Below are positions 45,678 to 55,286 of a stretch of 64,000 bases of DNA, piece by piece. The notes beneath the pieces were generated by a model, which ran no database searches, was not told where the DNA came from, and saw only the letters and a list, made by a program, of their open reading frames with translations. This DNA comes from Rarobacter faecitabidus (GTDB lineage Bacteria; Actinomycetota; Actinomycetes; Actinomycetales; Cellulomonadaceae). The translations under genes and the position numbers were made by a program. The number at the start of each line of letters is the position of its first letter. Position 1 is the first letter of the stretch. The stretch spans positions 203,815 to 267,814 of the forward strand of contig NZ_VFOS01000002.1 in NCBI RefSeq assembly GCF_006716265.1. The letters are read 5' to 3'.

Positions 45678-47471
45678 TCAGGAAAGGTTGATCTCGCCGA
45701 TCGTGATCGCGTAACCGTCATCCGTCTTCGGCAGTTCGGTAACCCAAAGGACCAGCGACTGCGTCGTGACGGGCTTATCGAGCTCGATCTCCATGTCCTC
45801 GGAGAACTTCCCGGACTTCAGCAGCTCGCCACCGCTCGGATCGTCGAGAGAGGTGGAGCGAAGCTCGAACTTCCCGCCCTTGCTCTCGGTGACCAGATAG
45901 ACAGCCGATACTTGAGCCTCGTTCTCAAGCGTGATTCCGTAGCCGATACCGCTTCGGTCGTACCCGCCGAAATTGGGCGTCTTGTAGGTGCGCGTGGTCC
46001 AGAACGTCTGCTGATCCCCGTCGTACGCCCGATCAACGAGCTCGGGGTGCTCGTCGCCGTCGCCGTCCGGGTCGAGCGCCGCCCCCTCGGCAATGACCGG
46101 CGGAGCGGTGCTAGCCGACGAACCCTGCGAGTCACCATCGCTTCCGTCGGAGGTCGACGGTACTGGCGCGGCGCTTCCGCGAAGCGAGCGCACCTCGTGC
46201 GTGGGCTCGAGATTGGCGCCGATCGTGAGCGCGGCCCACACGCCCCCCACGCCGATGAGGCCGACGATGAGCAGCAGCACGACGAATGTCGAACTGACCT
46301 GAAGCCGCCGCGAGAGTGAGACCCGCTCGGTATGACTACCCGGACCTGAAACGGGCGGTCCGTCGATGGCGCCGAACGCGGCGCTGACCGCACCCGAAAC
46401 CGATGAGTGGCCGCCACCGGCTGCGCTAGTGCCCGTTGCCGCGCCGGCCGCGCCTACCGGGGCGAAGACGGGTGGGGCGGGCTCAGCGGCGCCTGGGAGA
46501 ACGGGACCTAGAAGCGACGCACTGCCTCCCGCCAGCGCGCCTGCGGAGACGGCGACGCCCGAGGAGACGCGCACCGGCGTCGCGCCAGTGGCACCCGTCA
46601 GTCCGGTGTAGCGCGACGGCGCGGCGGGCGGCGGCGTGCCGGGGGGAGACAATTGATCGTCCGGTGCAAAACGCGCTCGGGCGGAGGTGCGCGAAGGGGC
46701 CACGAGCGGGGGAGCGTCGCCGGCTGATGCAGGCTTGTCGGCGTCCTCGTGAGCGTCCTCGTCCGCCAGTAGATCGTCGACGAGCGTGACGAGCGTCGTG
46801 GCATCCCAGGGATCCAGTCGCGCCGCGAGTTGAGCCGGACGCACGAATACGCGGGACGAATCGAGCACGTCTGAGAGGGTCGGATCGGACGCGAGTTGTT
46901 CCTCGGGGATCAGTCCCCGGACGAAGGAGCGCAACTGGTCAGTGTCGAATATCGCCGCGTCCTCCTCCTGCGGTACAGGCCGGCCCAGGAGCGCGGCCGC
47001 GAAGCCAGCTCCCAGCAGGCGAGGCCCCTTGGGTGTGAGGAACACAGCATCGGAGTTGATGTCGAGATGGTGCACGCCGCGCGAACCGGCGACCTCGAGA
47101 CCGGTGGCGAGTTCGCCCAGGAGGGCTCGTCCCTGCTCCGCGGTGAGCGAAAGCGAGCCGAGCAGCGCGGCGATGCTGCTCCCACCCGGCTCCTCGGTCA
47201 CGATGTACGCGAGGTCACTGTCCTGACTCACATCGAGCAGCTTGACTAGCCGCCGGTCGCTCACCAGCGCGGCGCGGCGAGCAGCGTCGAGGACTGCGGG
47301 GATGTCCGTATCGCCGTTCGCGGCGGCCGTTTCGGTCACGTCGATCACCAGCACACCGCGCTCGAGGATCTCGTCGCGTCCAAACCACGCGGTCAACGGG
47401 CCGTCGAGCGGATTGCTACGATCCACCCGATACCGGCCACCGACCAACAACGGCGTCGAATCGTCAACCAC
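45678..47471 (-). CDS. MurJ-partner pseudokinase with C-terminal extracytoplasmic domain
   Basis: 597-aa membrane protein. The N-terminal ~250 residues have a kinase fold but are degenerate: no VAIK lysine (reads GVLVIDV), catalytic loop HHLDINSDAV and LGAGF where DFG should be. A Pro/Ala/Gly-rich linker (~300-430) leads to a transmembrane helix (SSTFVVLLLIVGLIGVGGVW, ~445) and an outer discoidin-like domain (AYDGDQQTFWTTRTYKTPNF). In mycobacteria this architecture is fused to MurJ, is phosphorylated by PknB and binds FhaA; here it is separate. The GTG at 47471 has GGAAGG eight bases upstream; the longer frame is rejected. Confidence 0.85.
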   Translation of the reverse strand: MVDDSTPLLVGGRYRVDRSNPLDGPLTAWFGRDEILERGVLVIDVTETAAANGDTDIPAVLDAARRAALVSDRRLVKLLDVSQDSDLAYIVTEEPGGSSIAALLGSLSLTAEQGRALLGELATGLEVAGSRGVHHLDINSDAVFLTPKGPRLLGAGFAAALLGRPVPQEEDAAIFDTDQLRSFVRGLIPEEQLASDPTLSDVLDSSRVFVRPAQLAARLDPWDATTLVTLVDDLLADEDAHEDADKPASAGDAPPLVAPSRTSARARFAPDDQLSPPGTPPPAAPSRYTGLTGATGATPVRVSSGVAVSAGALAGGSASLLGPVLPGAAEPAPPVFAPVGAAGAATGTSAAGGGHSSVSGAVSAAFGAIDGPPVSGPGSHTERVSLSRRLQVSSTFVVLLLIVGLIGVGGVWAALTIGANLEPTHEVRSLRGSAAPVPSTSDGSDGDSQGSSASTAPPVIAEGAALDPDGDGDEHPELVDRAYDGDQQTFWTTRTYKTPNFGGYDRSGIGYGITLENEAQVSAVYLVTESKGGKFELRSTSLDDPSGGELLKSGKFSEDMEIELDKPVTTQSLVLWVTELPKTDDGYAITIGEINLS

Positions 47472-47717
47472 TTGGATGCCTTCCGCGAGGAGAGAGTGAG
47501 GTCTGTCAGACGCCGCCAAGTCTAGCGAGGATCGCTGAAAAGCCCGTGAGCATCTCCGCGGGCTTGTCGCGAGCGTTCCGAAGGCGCGCAGATCATGCGG
47601 ACAGCCAAGCCGCCGCGTCGCGCTGTGCCGACAGGATTGCCGGATGCGACCGGCCCTTCGGCGCCGCGCGCATCGACGGTAGACTACAAGGACAATCTCC
47701 CAAGGACCGTGCGTGTA

Positions 47718-48084
47718 ATGGTTCATGACGTGTGGCGACGAACAGCGGTTTGCCTGAGTCTTGTCATGGTGGGGGCTGGGGCGATCCTCTTTACGGCACC
47801 GGCGCAAGTAGCAACTTCTGGGACCGTCCAGGGCACGATTAGCGACGGCTGCGGACACGTGCAGGCGGGGGCGGAGGTCGTCGCCTCGCCGGGGTACCAC
47901 GCGAAGGGCCAGAAGTCGCGCACCGTGACAGCGGATGGCGGCGAATGGTTCTTTTACGGCACCGCGGAGCAGTAGCCAGAAGCTGGACTACCTCGTCATC
48001 GATGCGTTCGGGAAGGGCATCGCCCGCGGAACGGTGAAGTCTGGTAACAAGAGCCTGAAACTGAAAGCCATCCGCATTTCTTGA
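47718..48084 (+). pseudogene. Frameshifted secreted protein with carboxypeptidase-regulatory-like domain
   Basis: The frame from the ATG at 47718 encodes a signal peptide (VCLSLVMVGAGAILFTAPAQ) and a short beta domain, GTVQGTISDGCGHVQAG then TVTADGGEWFFYGTAEQ, ending at a TAG at 47973-47975. Skipping one base there gives a frame that continues SSQKLDYLVIDAFGKGIARG and runs to a TGA at 48082-48084, restoring a complete beta domain. It is therefore a single gene split by a one-base shift, either decayed or an uncorrected sequence error. It is transcribed against its neighbours and lies between murJ and the pseudokinase gene, which are usually adjacent. Confidence 0.65.
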
Positions 48085-48209
48085 CCGCCGGTAGTCACAG
48101 ATGACCGCACCGTCCGGCGAGGGGTGCGCGATGCCGTGGAATCAGGCTAAACCGTCGCGGGTGGTCGGACGACCCATGGCTCTCGAGGACGCGTCGCGGG
48201 TGCGCCAAG

Positions 48210-48302
48210 GGAGTCACCGTGACTCCTCAATGTTTCCGCGCATCGGTGGGCGTGCGGCTTACTTGCGGGCGTGGAGTCACCGTGCCCGCTCATGGTTTCC
48301 GC
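48210..48302. repeat. Imperfect 30-bp direct repeat near the murJ 3' end
   Basis: Copies at 48210-48239 and 48273-48302 share GGAGTCACCGTG at the start and TTTCCGC at the end, with a few differences in between. They lie in the 221-base gap 48085-48305 after the frameshifted gene. They could mark an insertion event; no other feature is seen in the gap. Confidence 0.6.
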
Positions 48303-48305
48303 ACG

Positions 48306-49991
48306 TCAGCGGCGGCGGAGCCGGCGGGCGATCGGATCGATCATGCGACCCAGTTCGGACACCTTCATGAGTTTGAGCGCGCCCGCGTAGACGCCGACGA
48401 ACACGCTCCCCGCCACGGCCGTGACGATCAGGGAGTGTCCCCAGGAATCCCCGGGCTGGAACCCCATCGCGCGCTGGATCGCCCACGTGGGCAGCGCCGC
48501 CACGATAGCGGCCACGACCGCTCGTACGTGCAGTCGCGTGACGCGGGCCTCGTCCAGGCCGTGAAGCTTAGCGCGCAACCCGCCGTATCGGGAGATCAGC
48601 ACCACGAAATTGGAGATCGCCATCGCAAGGCCGATGCCGACGATCCAGTTGCTGGCGGGCAACACAACGGTTCCCAGCCAGCCGAAGAGGACGAGTGCCC
48701 CCGTGCCCGGCAGCTGCATCCAGAACACGGTGCGCCCGTCCTCGAATGCGAAGTAGGCCCACTTCATGAGCACCATCGCGCCGAGCGGCACCAGCCCGAG
48801 CGACATGGCCTGCAGGACGGGAGCCGTGACCGCCACCTCGATGCCGCGCATGGATGGGACGAGCGCCTTGACGAGCGGTTGGGCCATCACGATCATGGCG
48901 ACCGTCGCCGCGACGGTGAACACGCCCACTGTGCGGAAGCCTTCGGACATGTCGGCGCGCACGCGGTCCAGGCGGCCGGCGGAGGCCGCGCGGCTCATCG
49001 AGGTGAACAGCGCGGTCGTGATGGAGATGGTCACCAGAGAGTGCGGCAGCAGGTAGATCATCAACGCCTGCGTGTACGTGCCGTTGGAGGCGACCTCTCC
49101 CGCGGTGGCGGCCTCACCCGCCGCGATCGCCTGCGCCGGCGCGCCCGTGGCCAGCCGGGTGACCCACCAGACGCCGAGCTGATCCAGGATCGTGGCGGCG
49201 ATCACCCACATGCTGACTGTGCCTGCTGCCCGCAATCCGATGCCGCGCACGCCGAAGCGCGGGCGCCAGCGGAATCCGGAGCGGTAGAGCGGAACGAAGA
49301 GGATGAGTGCCTGCGCGACGATGCCGCCGGTTGAGATCGCGCCGAGGACGGCCGTCTGGGTCGGCGTCCAGGCGGCGATGACATCATCCCCACCGCCGAT
49401 TGCGGCGCGGCCGAAAACCACGATGAAGATGCCGAACCCGATGATCGAGATGACGTTGTTCAGCGCCGGCGCCCACATATACGGGCCGAACTGCCGCCGG
49501 GCGTTGAGCACCTGGCCGAGGATCGCGTACAGGCCGTAGAAGAACAGTTGCGGCGTGCACCAGAAGGCGAGAGCCGTGGCGAGCGCCACTTGCGCGGGCG
49601 TCCAGCTCGAGTCCGTGTAGATCCGGACCAGCCAGGGCGCGGCGATCGTGAAAGCCGCGGTGAACGCCAGGATGATGACCGTGGCCGAGGTCAGCAGTTT
49701 GTCCGTGTACTCCTGTGCGTTCTTGCGCTTGAATGCCTTGACGAGTTGCGGGACGAGCACGGCGTTGATGAGACCGGTGGCGAGCAGGGCGTACAGGACG
49801 TTGGGCAGCTTGTTGGCGATGTCGAAGGCATTGGCGATGGGACCCGTAGCGCCGACCACGGCGACGAGCAGGACGTTGCGCACCATTCCCAACATGCGGG
49901 AGACGAACGTGCCGGTGGCCATGAGCACGGAGCCGCGTCCGGTAGAGGTGCCGGTCGCCTCCTCCTCGGGCTCGAGATTCGGGTCGCTCAC
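48306..49991 (-). CDS. murJ: Lipid II flippase MurJ (MviN)
   Basis: 561-aa MOP-family flippase with about 14 transmembrane helices that exports lipid II for wall synthesis. Recognisable stretches are VLMATGTFVSRMLGMVRNVL, NAFDIANKLPNVLYALLATG, LNAVLVPQLVKAF-type (INAVLVPQLVKAFKR) and YLLPHSLVTISITTALFTSM. The GTG start overlaps the DUF6049 stop (GTGA). The C-terminal kinase-like extension present in mycobacterial MviN is absent; that module is a separate gene nearby. Confidence 0.95.
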   Translation of the reverse strand: MSDPNLEPEEEATGTSTGRGSVLMATGTFVSRMLGMVRNVLLVAVVGATGPIANAFDIANKLPNVLYALLATGLINAVLVPQLVKAFKRKNAQEYTDKLLTSATVIILAFTAAFTIAAPWLVRIYTDSSWTPAQVALATALAFWCTPQLFFYGLYAILGQVLNARRQFGPYMWAPALNNVISIIGFGIFIVVFGRAAIGGGDDVIAAWTPTQTAVLGAISTGGIVAQALILFVPLYRSGFRWRPRFGVRGIGLRAAGTVSMWVIAATILDQLGVWWVTRLATGAPAQAIAAGEAATAGEVASNGTYTQALMIYLLPHSLVTISITTALFTSMSRAASAGRLDRVRADMSEGFRTVGVFTVAATVAMIVMAQPLVKALVPSMRGIEVAVTAPVLQAMSLGLVPLGAMVLMKWAYFAFEDGRTVFWMQLPGTGALVLFGWLGTVVLPASNWIVGIGLAMAISNFVVLISRYGGLRAKLHGLDEARVTRLHVRAVVAAIVAALPTWAIQRAMGFQPGDSWGHSLIVTAVAGSVFVGVYAGALKLMKVSELGRMIDPIARRLRRR

Positions 49992-52045
49992 GCGCGTCCT
50001 AGCTCCTGTCCGGGCCCCTTGGTGGTCCGTGTGCTGGCGCGACCGCGCCGGATGGTCCGGAAGATGCCGGCGATCAGCGCGAGGGCCAGTAGTCCGCCCA
50101 CCAGGATGGTGCCCCGCGACTCCCAGTCGGCGCGCACGCGCACCTCGAACGACGCCGGGGTCGCGACGACGCGATGCGCGGACGAGACGAGGCGCACCTC
50201 CACGTGCACATCGCCGCTTCCGACCGCGCGCACGGGGATGTCGACCGAGGTCTGCGAGCCCGCTGGCACGCGAACGCCCGTCACCGGCTCGGCTATGAGG
50301 CGCGCCTGGTCGGGCACAAGACTCACGTTGACGGTCACGTCCTGATCGAGTCGGTTGGCGAGCGTCACGGGCAGCAGCCCCGACGCGGAGATCAGGTTGA
50401 CGTCGGAGCCGATGATCACGTCCTGCGATCCGATCAACTCCTCGGACGCGCGCTCGATGCCGGGGATCGCGTCATCCCGCGCCTCGCTATTCCTGAGCAG
50501 GCTGACGGAAGATGCCAGCAGTACCGCGTCTGTCAGGGGTGCAGTGAGGGCCTCCGGGTTATCCGCGATGATCGCGAAGTCGGTTGCGCGCTTGGCGCTG
50601 GCGACGAGGCTGGACCAATCCGACGCGGTGAGGCGAAGTCGCTCGATTCGCTTTGACGCGCGCGGAAGTGCGCGATCCACGATCTCCACGGGTTCAGCGC
50701 TGAGGGCACCGAGCCCGATCGGGTTCACGAACGCCGCCGATTCGATGGCCTGCGTCATGGCCTGGGTGATCGCCACGTCCGGATCCCACGTGCGCGGCAC
50801 GGCGATGAGGAAGGATCGCTCGAAGTCGACGTTCTGCCGGGCGATGACGACCAGTTCCGCCAGCAGGGTCTGGGTGGCTGCGGCGGGTGAGTCATCCCCG
50901 CTGGCCAGGAAGGCGTCGGTCAGCGTCTCGTCGGCGACCAGTACCTTTGTCTCACCGCGATCGTGGGTGACCTGAGTGACGCCGCCGGGAGTATCGATCG
51001 GGTTGGAGATCACGTCGTAGCCCGAGCGCGCGATCACGGTGTCGATCCCCAGACGGTAAGCGTCCTGCAGGATCGATTTAGCGGGGGCCGATTCCGCGGG
51101 CAGCCCGATGTTGGTGTGCCATCCGCTCGCTATCGCTTGGGTCTCCCGGGTCAGGGAGGACGAGGCCTCCGGCGCCGCTGGGTCGCGTCCCAATACGCCG
51201 AGATCGCCGTCGAAGACGGGAAGCGCAGTGACGTCCCGCCCCTTCGCGAGTCCCGTCAGGCGGGTGGCCCAGGCCGTGCTGGCGGGCGTGGTCGCGGGTC
51301 GATCCGTGTCGAGCAGATTCGGCGGCAGTTTCCCGCTCGCGGTGAGGACGACCGCGGGATCGACGAGCCACGAGATAGCGGTTCCGGCGGCGGAGGCCTC
51401 TATCACCCGCGAGAGCCGGCCCTCGGCCTCGGTCTGCGCGGGCACATCGCTCAGTGGCGAGGTGATGGGTGCGGCGATCGTGAGGTTGATCGCAGGTGTT
51501 GCCTCCGCTGCGAGGGGTTGCCAGATCATGAAGGAGCGGGAGATGCCGAGCCGGCCGGAGACCTCGTCCATGCTTCCGGCCACATCGACCGCGATGCCCC
51601 TCGGACCGAGCCCGTCGGAGGTGCCGAGGAGGCCCAGTTCGGTCGAGGGAACGCTGAACACGATGCTCGTCGAATTGCCCGCCGCGATGGTGATCGGGGC
51701 GGTGCGCAGGATCGAGCCGGCATCCGAGAGCGGTTCCGCGACGCGCCATTCGTCGATCTGGGCAGACGTTTGCAGGATGACCCGCGAAATGCGGAGCGAT
51801 GAGTCGCCGGTGAAATCCGCGGCACTCGGATTGTGGATGGTCGCGGAGACCTTCATTTCAGCTCCGGGGGTCACCACGTTCGGGCTCACCGCGTCAATGG
51901 TGACCTTCAACTCGGTCGCCGTGGACACCGCGTGCGCCGCCGTCACTCCGGGGCCGGCGAGGACGAGCGCGGCAGCAAAAGCGCAGGTCAGCAAGACCAT
52001 CCACGCATTGATAGCCACCCGCGCCGAAGTGCGGGGACGGGTCAC
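49988..52045 (-). CDS. DUF6049 family secreted/membrane protein
   Basis: 685-aa envelope protein. A signal peptide lies at the N-terminus (INAWMVLLTCAFAAALVLAG, then AHA), followed by a large Ala/Ser/Thr-rich extracytoplasmic part with Ig-like end regions (TELKVTIDAVSPNVVTPGAE; VPAGSQTSVDIPVRAVGSGD) and one C-terminal transmembrane helix (GTILVGGLLALALIAGIFRT) with a basic tail. The gene always sits between murJ and the NUDIX gene in actinobacteria; its function is unknown but probably concerns wall assembly. The GTG at 52045 overlaps the NUDIX stop. Confidence 0.93.
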   Translation of the reverse strand: MTRPRTSARVAINAWMVLLTCAFAAALVLAGPGVTAAHAVSTATELKVTIDAVSPNVVTPGAEMKVSATIHNPSAADFTGDSSLRISRVILQTSAQIDEWRVAEPLSDAGSILRTAPITIAAGNSTSIVFSVPSTELGLLGTSDGLGPRGIAVDVAGSMDEVSGRLGISRSFMIWQPLAAEATPAINLTIAAPITSPLSDVPAQTEAEGRLSRVIEASAAGTAISWLVDPAVVLTASGKLPPNLLDTDRPATTPASTAWATRLTGLAKGRDVTALPVFDGDLGVLGRDPAAPEASSSLTRETQAIASGWHTNIGLPAESAPAKSILQDAYRLGIDTVIARSGYDVISNPIDTPGGVTQVTHDRGETKVLVADETLTDAFLASGDDSPAAATQTLLAELVVIARQNVDFERSFLIAVPRTWDPDVAITQAMTQAIESAAFVNPIGLGALSAEPVEIVDRALPRASKRIERLRLTASDWSSLVASAKRATDFAIIADNPEALTAPLTDAVLLASSVSLLRNSEARDDAIPGIERASEELIGSQDVIIGSDVNLISASGLLPVTLANRLDQDVTVNVSLVPDQARLIAEPVTGVRVPAGSQTSVDIPVRAVGSGDVHVEVRLVSSAHRVVATPASFEVRVRADWESRGTILVGGLLALALIAGIFRTIRRGRASTRTTKGPGQELGRA

Positions 52046-52647
52046 GTCGAGCCCTCCCGATAGTGGCTCGTGACGTCGTGATCCTGAACCCGGGTCTGCG
52101 CGATCGCGGCGATGCGGCGCTCGTTCGGATAACTGAGGCGCTGCGTCAACTGGTCCACGGGGATCCAGGCGACGTCCTCGGCCTCCGCGTCCGGGTCGTT
52201 CTCCACTGTCAGGGTGCCGGACACGGCCGCGAGCATGAAGTGGTGCACCACCTTGTGCACGCGCCGATCGGTTCCCGTGAACCAGTAATCGATCACGCCT
52301 AGCAGGGCGAGGATCTGTCCGCGGATTCCGGTCTCCTCGCTGATCTCTCGGATGGCCGCCTGCGGGGGCGTCTCGGCGCCCTCGAGGTGGCCCTTCGGCA
52401 GGCACCACTCAAGTCGGCCGCCTCGATTGCGCCGCGCGATCACCGCCGCGTGGGGCACTCCGTCGATGTACGTGAGGACGATGCCGCCCGCCGACGTCTC
52501 CTCGAAGATGGGGAAGGCCGCGCTGTCCTCGCGCGGCGCGTGACGTTGCGGTTCGCGCGTGCGGCCATCCTGCAGCCGAAGGGCATGACCGGCGGGCGGT
52601 AAGGGTACGCCTGGACGCCCTTCATCTCGCCTGGCCGGTTCTGACAT
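52042..52647 (-). CDS. NUDIX hydrolase
   Basis: 201-aa hydrolase of nucleoside-diphosphate-linked compounds. The Nudix box is complete: GHLEGAETPPQAAIREISEE followed by TGI. The N-terminal ~60 residues are polar and poorly conserved. ATG at 52647, with GGAAGG only one base before it, so the start is plausible but not certain. It lies divergent from pcnA and is translationally coupled to DUF6049. Substrate not determinable. Confidence 0.93.
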   Translation of the reverse strand: MSEPARRDEGRPGVPLPPAGHALRLQDGRTREPQRHAPREDSAAFPIFEETSAGGIVLTYIDGVPHAAVIARRNRGGRLEWCLPKGHLEGAETPPQAAIREISEETGIRGQILALLGVIDYWFTGTDRRVHKVVHHFMLAAVSGTLTVENDPDAEAEDVAWIPVDQLTQRLSYPNERRIAAIAQTRVQDHDVTSHYREGST

Positions 52648-52698
52648 GCCTTCCACTCTACCGACTGAGCCTTGGGACAACGGCTAGGCTTGGTCATC

Positions 52699-54186
52699 AT
52701 GCCCGATTCCGACGCCAACTCAGCCGTGCCCGTGGACCATCCTGCATTCATGCTGCACGCGGCACTCGACCGCCTGCAAGCAGACCACCCCGCCATCATC
52801 GAGCTCGGCGAGCTCTTCGCGGCGAACGGCTCCGAGCTGGCCCTCGTGGGCGGCCCGGTTCGTGACGCGCTCCTGGATCGCGACCTGACCGACCTCGACT
52901 TCGCCACGTCCGCCATGCCCGATGAGACCCAGCGGCTGCTGGCGCAGTGGGGAGACGCGCACTGGGACATCGGCAAGGAATTCGGCACCATCGGCGCCGC
53001 GCGGCACGCGCGAGGCGGCCGGCCGGGGATCACCGTCGAGGTGACGACGTACCGCTCCGATGTCTACGACCCATCGTCCCGCAAACCCCAGGTCGCCTTC
53101 GGCGACAATCTGGACGGCGATCTCTCGCGGCGCGACTTCACGGTCAACGCGATGGCCGTGCGCCTACCCGAGCTCACGTTCGTGGACCCCTACGGCGGGC
53201 TGACCGACCTGGCCGCGAAGGTACTGCGAACGCCCGTCGTGCCGGAGCAGTCCTTCGACGACGATCCGCTACGCATGATGCGTGCCGCGCGCTTCGTGTC
53301 TCAGCTCGGATTCGGTATCGAGCCGGTTACGGCGGCCGCGCTCGTCGAGATGGCGGACCGGATCGGCATCGTCTCGGCCGAGCGGGTGCGCGACGAGCTC
53401 GTCAAGTTGTTGCTGGGTCGCCACGCGAGCCGCGGGCTGCGCATTCTCGTCGAATCTGGCCTCGCTGACGCCGTTCTGCCCGAGCTCCCCGCCCTGCAAC
53501 TCGAGGTGGACGAGCACCACCACCACAAGGACGTCTACGAGCACACGCTCACCGTCGTCGATCAGGCCATCGACCTCGAGACCGGCGCGGACGGGCCCGT
53601 CCCCGGGCCCGATCTGATCCTGCGACTCGCTGCGCTCCTGCACGACATCGGCAAGCCGGCCACGCGCAGGTTCGAGCCGGGCGGAGGTGTGAGCTTCCAC
53701 CACCACGAGATCGTCGGCGCGAAGCTCACGACCAAGCGCATGAGGGCGCTGCGGTTCGACAAGGACACGATCAAGCAGGTGGCACGCCTGGTCGAACTGC
53801 ACCTGCGCTTCCACGGGTACGGCGACGGCGAATGGACCGATTCCGCCGTTCGGCGCTACGTCACCGACGCAGGGCCGCTGCTGGAGCGGCTGCACCGACT
53901 TACCCGCGCGGACTGCACGACGCGGAACAAGCGCCGCGCCGCGCGCCTCTCGGCGGCCTACGACGACCTGGAGCAGCGCATCGCCGATCTCGCCGCGCGC
54001 GAGGAACTGGCGGCAATCCGCCCCGATCTCAGCGGCGAGCAGATCATGGAGATCCTGGACGTCAAGCCCGGCCCGGTCGTCGGTGAGGCTTACAAGTTCC
54101 TGCTCGATCTGCGCCTGAACGAGGGTCCCGCGGATTACGAGACTGCGCGCTCGCGGCTGCTCGAATGGTGGCAGGCCCAGGCTTAG
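52699..54186 (+). CDS. pcnA: CCA tRNA nucleotidyltransferase
   Basis: 495-aa class II tRNA nucleotidyltransferase that adds or repairs the 3' CCA; this matters here because neither tRNA gene in the window encodes CCA. The catalytic part has LALVGGPVRDALL and DLDFAT; the primer-binding part is RRDFTVNAMAVRLPE and DDDPLRMMRAARFVSQLGF. A C-terminal HD domain contains LHDIGKPATRRF and FHHHEIVGAKL. The ATG at 52699 has no Shine-Dalgarno but TAGGCT lies about nine bases upstream, suggesting a leaderless mRNA. Confidence 0.96.
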   Translation: MPDSDANSAVPVDHPAFMLHAALDRLQADHPAIIELGELFAANGSELALVGGPVRDALLDRDLTDLDFATSAMPDETQRLLAQWGDAHWDIGKEFGTIGAARHARGGRPGITVEVTTYRSDVYDPSSRKPQVAFGDNLDGDLSRRDFTVNAMAVRLPELTFVDPYGGLTDLAAKVLRTPVVPEQSFDDDPLRMMRAARFVSQLGFGIEPVTAAALVEMADRIGIVSAERVRDELVKLLLGRHASRGLRILVESGLADAVLPELPALQLEVDEHHHHKDVYEHTLTVVDQAIDLETGADGPVPGPDLILRLAALLHDIGKPATRRFEPGGGVSFHHHEIVGAKLTTKRMRALRFDKDTIKQVARLVELHLRFHGYGDGEWTDSAVRRYVTDAGPLLERLHRLTRADCTTRNKRRAARLSAAYDDLEQRIADLAAREELAAIRPDLSGEQIMEILDVKPGPVVGEAYKFLLDLRLNEGPADYETARSRLLEWWQAQA

Positions 54187-54329
54187 GGACGTCCGGGAAT
54201 AGAGTCCGGATACCTGCCGGTAGACACCCATGCGCCGCGGCGGAGCGCGGCGAGCAAGTGACATCTGTCATCCCCGGTTCGTGACGTGCAGGACTGCCGC
54301 AGCCGTCCGTGCGGCGGGACGATGAAGGC

Positions 54330-55286
54330 ATGAACGCACCCACCATCCCCGCGCTTGAACTGCGGGACCTTCATCGACAGTTCCCCTCGCCCGCCGGCAC
54401 GGTCCACGCCGTGAACGGCATCGACCTCACGATCCAACCCGGCGAGGTCGTCGCCTTCCTCGGGCCGAACGGCGCTGGGAAGACCACGACGATCGACATG
54501 ATCCTCGGGCTTTCGCGCCCGACCTCAGGTTCCGTCCGCGTGTTCGGCCGCAGTCCGGAGGACGCGATCGGCGCCGGGCAGGTCGCGGCGGTCATGCAGA
54601 CCGGCGGCCTGTTGCGGGACATCACCGTCGCCGAGACCGTCGAACTCACCGCGGCGCTGTTCGGCCGATCGGTGGACCCGGAACCCTTCCTCGAACGAGC
54701 CGGCATCACCGAGATAGCTGGCCGACGGGTCTCGGCCTGCTCTGGCGGTCAGCAGCAGCGGCTGAGGTTCGCCATGGCGCTCGTCAGCGAGCCCGACCTC
54801 TTGCTACTCGACGAGCCGACGACGGGCATGGACGTCGAGGGCCGGCGCGAGTTCTGGACCTCGATCCGCGAGGACGCGGCGAGCGGGCGGACGGTGGTCT
54901 TCGCCACTCACTATCTGGAAGAGGCAGACGCCTACGCCGACCGGATCGTGCTCGTCAGTCAGGGGCGCATCGTCGCGGACGGCAGCGCGGCCGAGATCAA
55001 GAACCTCGCGTCCGGCCGGACCGTCAGCGCGCAACTCACAACGGGTGCGGGGCATCCCGATCCGGAGGAGGTGGCCGCCAATCTGCGTGCCATCGCTGGG
55101 GTCGAGTCGGTCGACGTGCGTGGCCCTCGCGTACTGGTGAGGGCGCACGACTCCGACTCGGTTGCGCGCTATCTGCTAGGGATGGCTGCGCACGACCTGG
55201 AGATCTCCTCGCACAATCTGGAGGACGCCTTCGTCGCCCTCACGTCCCAGCCCCAGAACGCCATCGCCACAGGAGCCTCACGATGA
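54330..55286 (+). CDS. ABC transporter ATP-binding protein (ABC-2 type exporter)
   Basis: 318-aa ATPase. Walker A is FLGPNGAGKTTTIDMILGLS, the signature motif reads ACSGGQQQRLRFAMALVSEP, Walker B is LLLLDEPTTGMD and the switch His is in FATHYLEEAD. After ~225 the C-terminal DrrA-type extension has a regulatory fold. ATG at 54330 after GAAGG. Its stop overlaps the permease gene (ATGA), and a two-component system follows; together these form a likely self-tuned export system for a lipid or antibiotic. Confidence 0.95.
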   Translation: MNAPTIPALELRDLHRQFPSPAGTVHAVNGIDLTIQPGEVVAFLGPNGAGKTTTIDMILGLSRPTSGSVRVFGRSPEDAIGAGQVAAVMQTGGLLRDITVAETVELTAALFGRSVDPEPFLERAGITEIAGRRVSACSGGQQQRLRFAMALVSEPDLLLLDEPTTGMDVEGRREFWTSIREDAASGRTVVFATHYLEEADAYADRIVLVSQGRIVADGSAAEIKNLASGRTVSAQLTTGAGHPDPEEVAANLRAIAGVESVDVRGPRVLVRAHDSDSVARYLLGMAAHDLEISSHNLEDAFVALTSQPQNAIATGASR

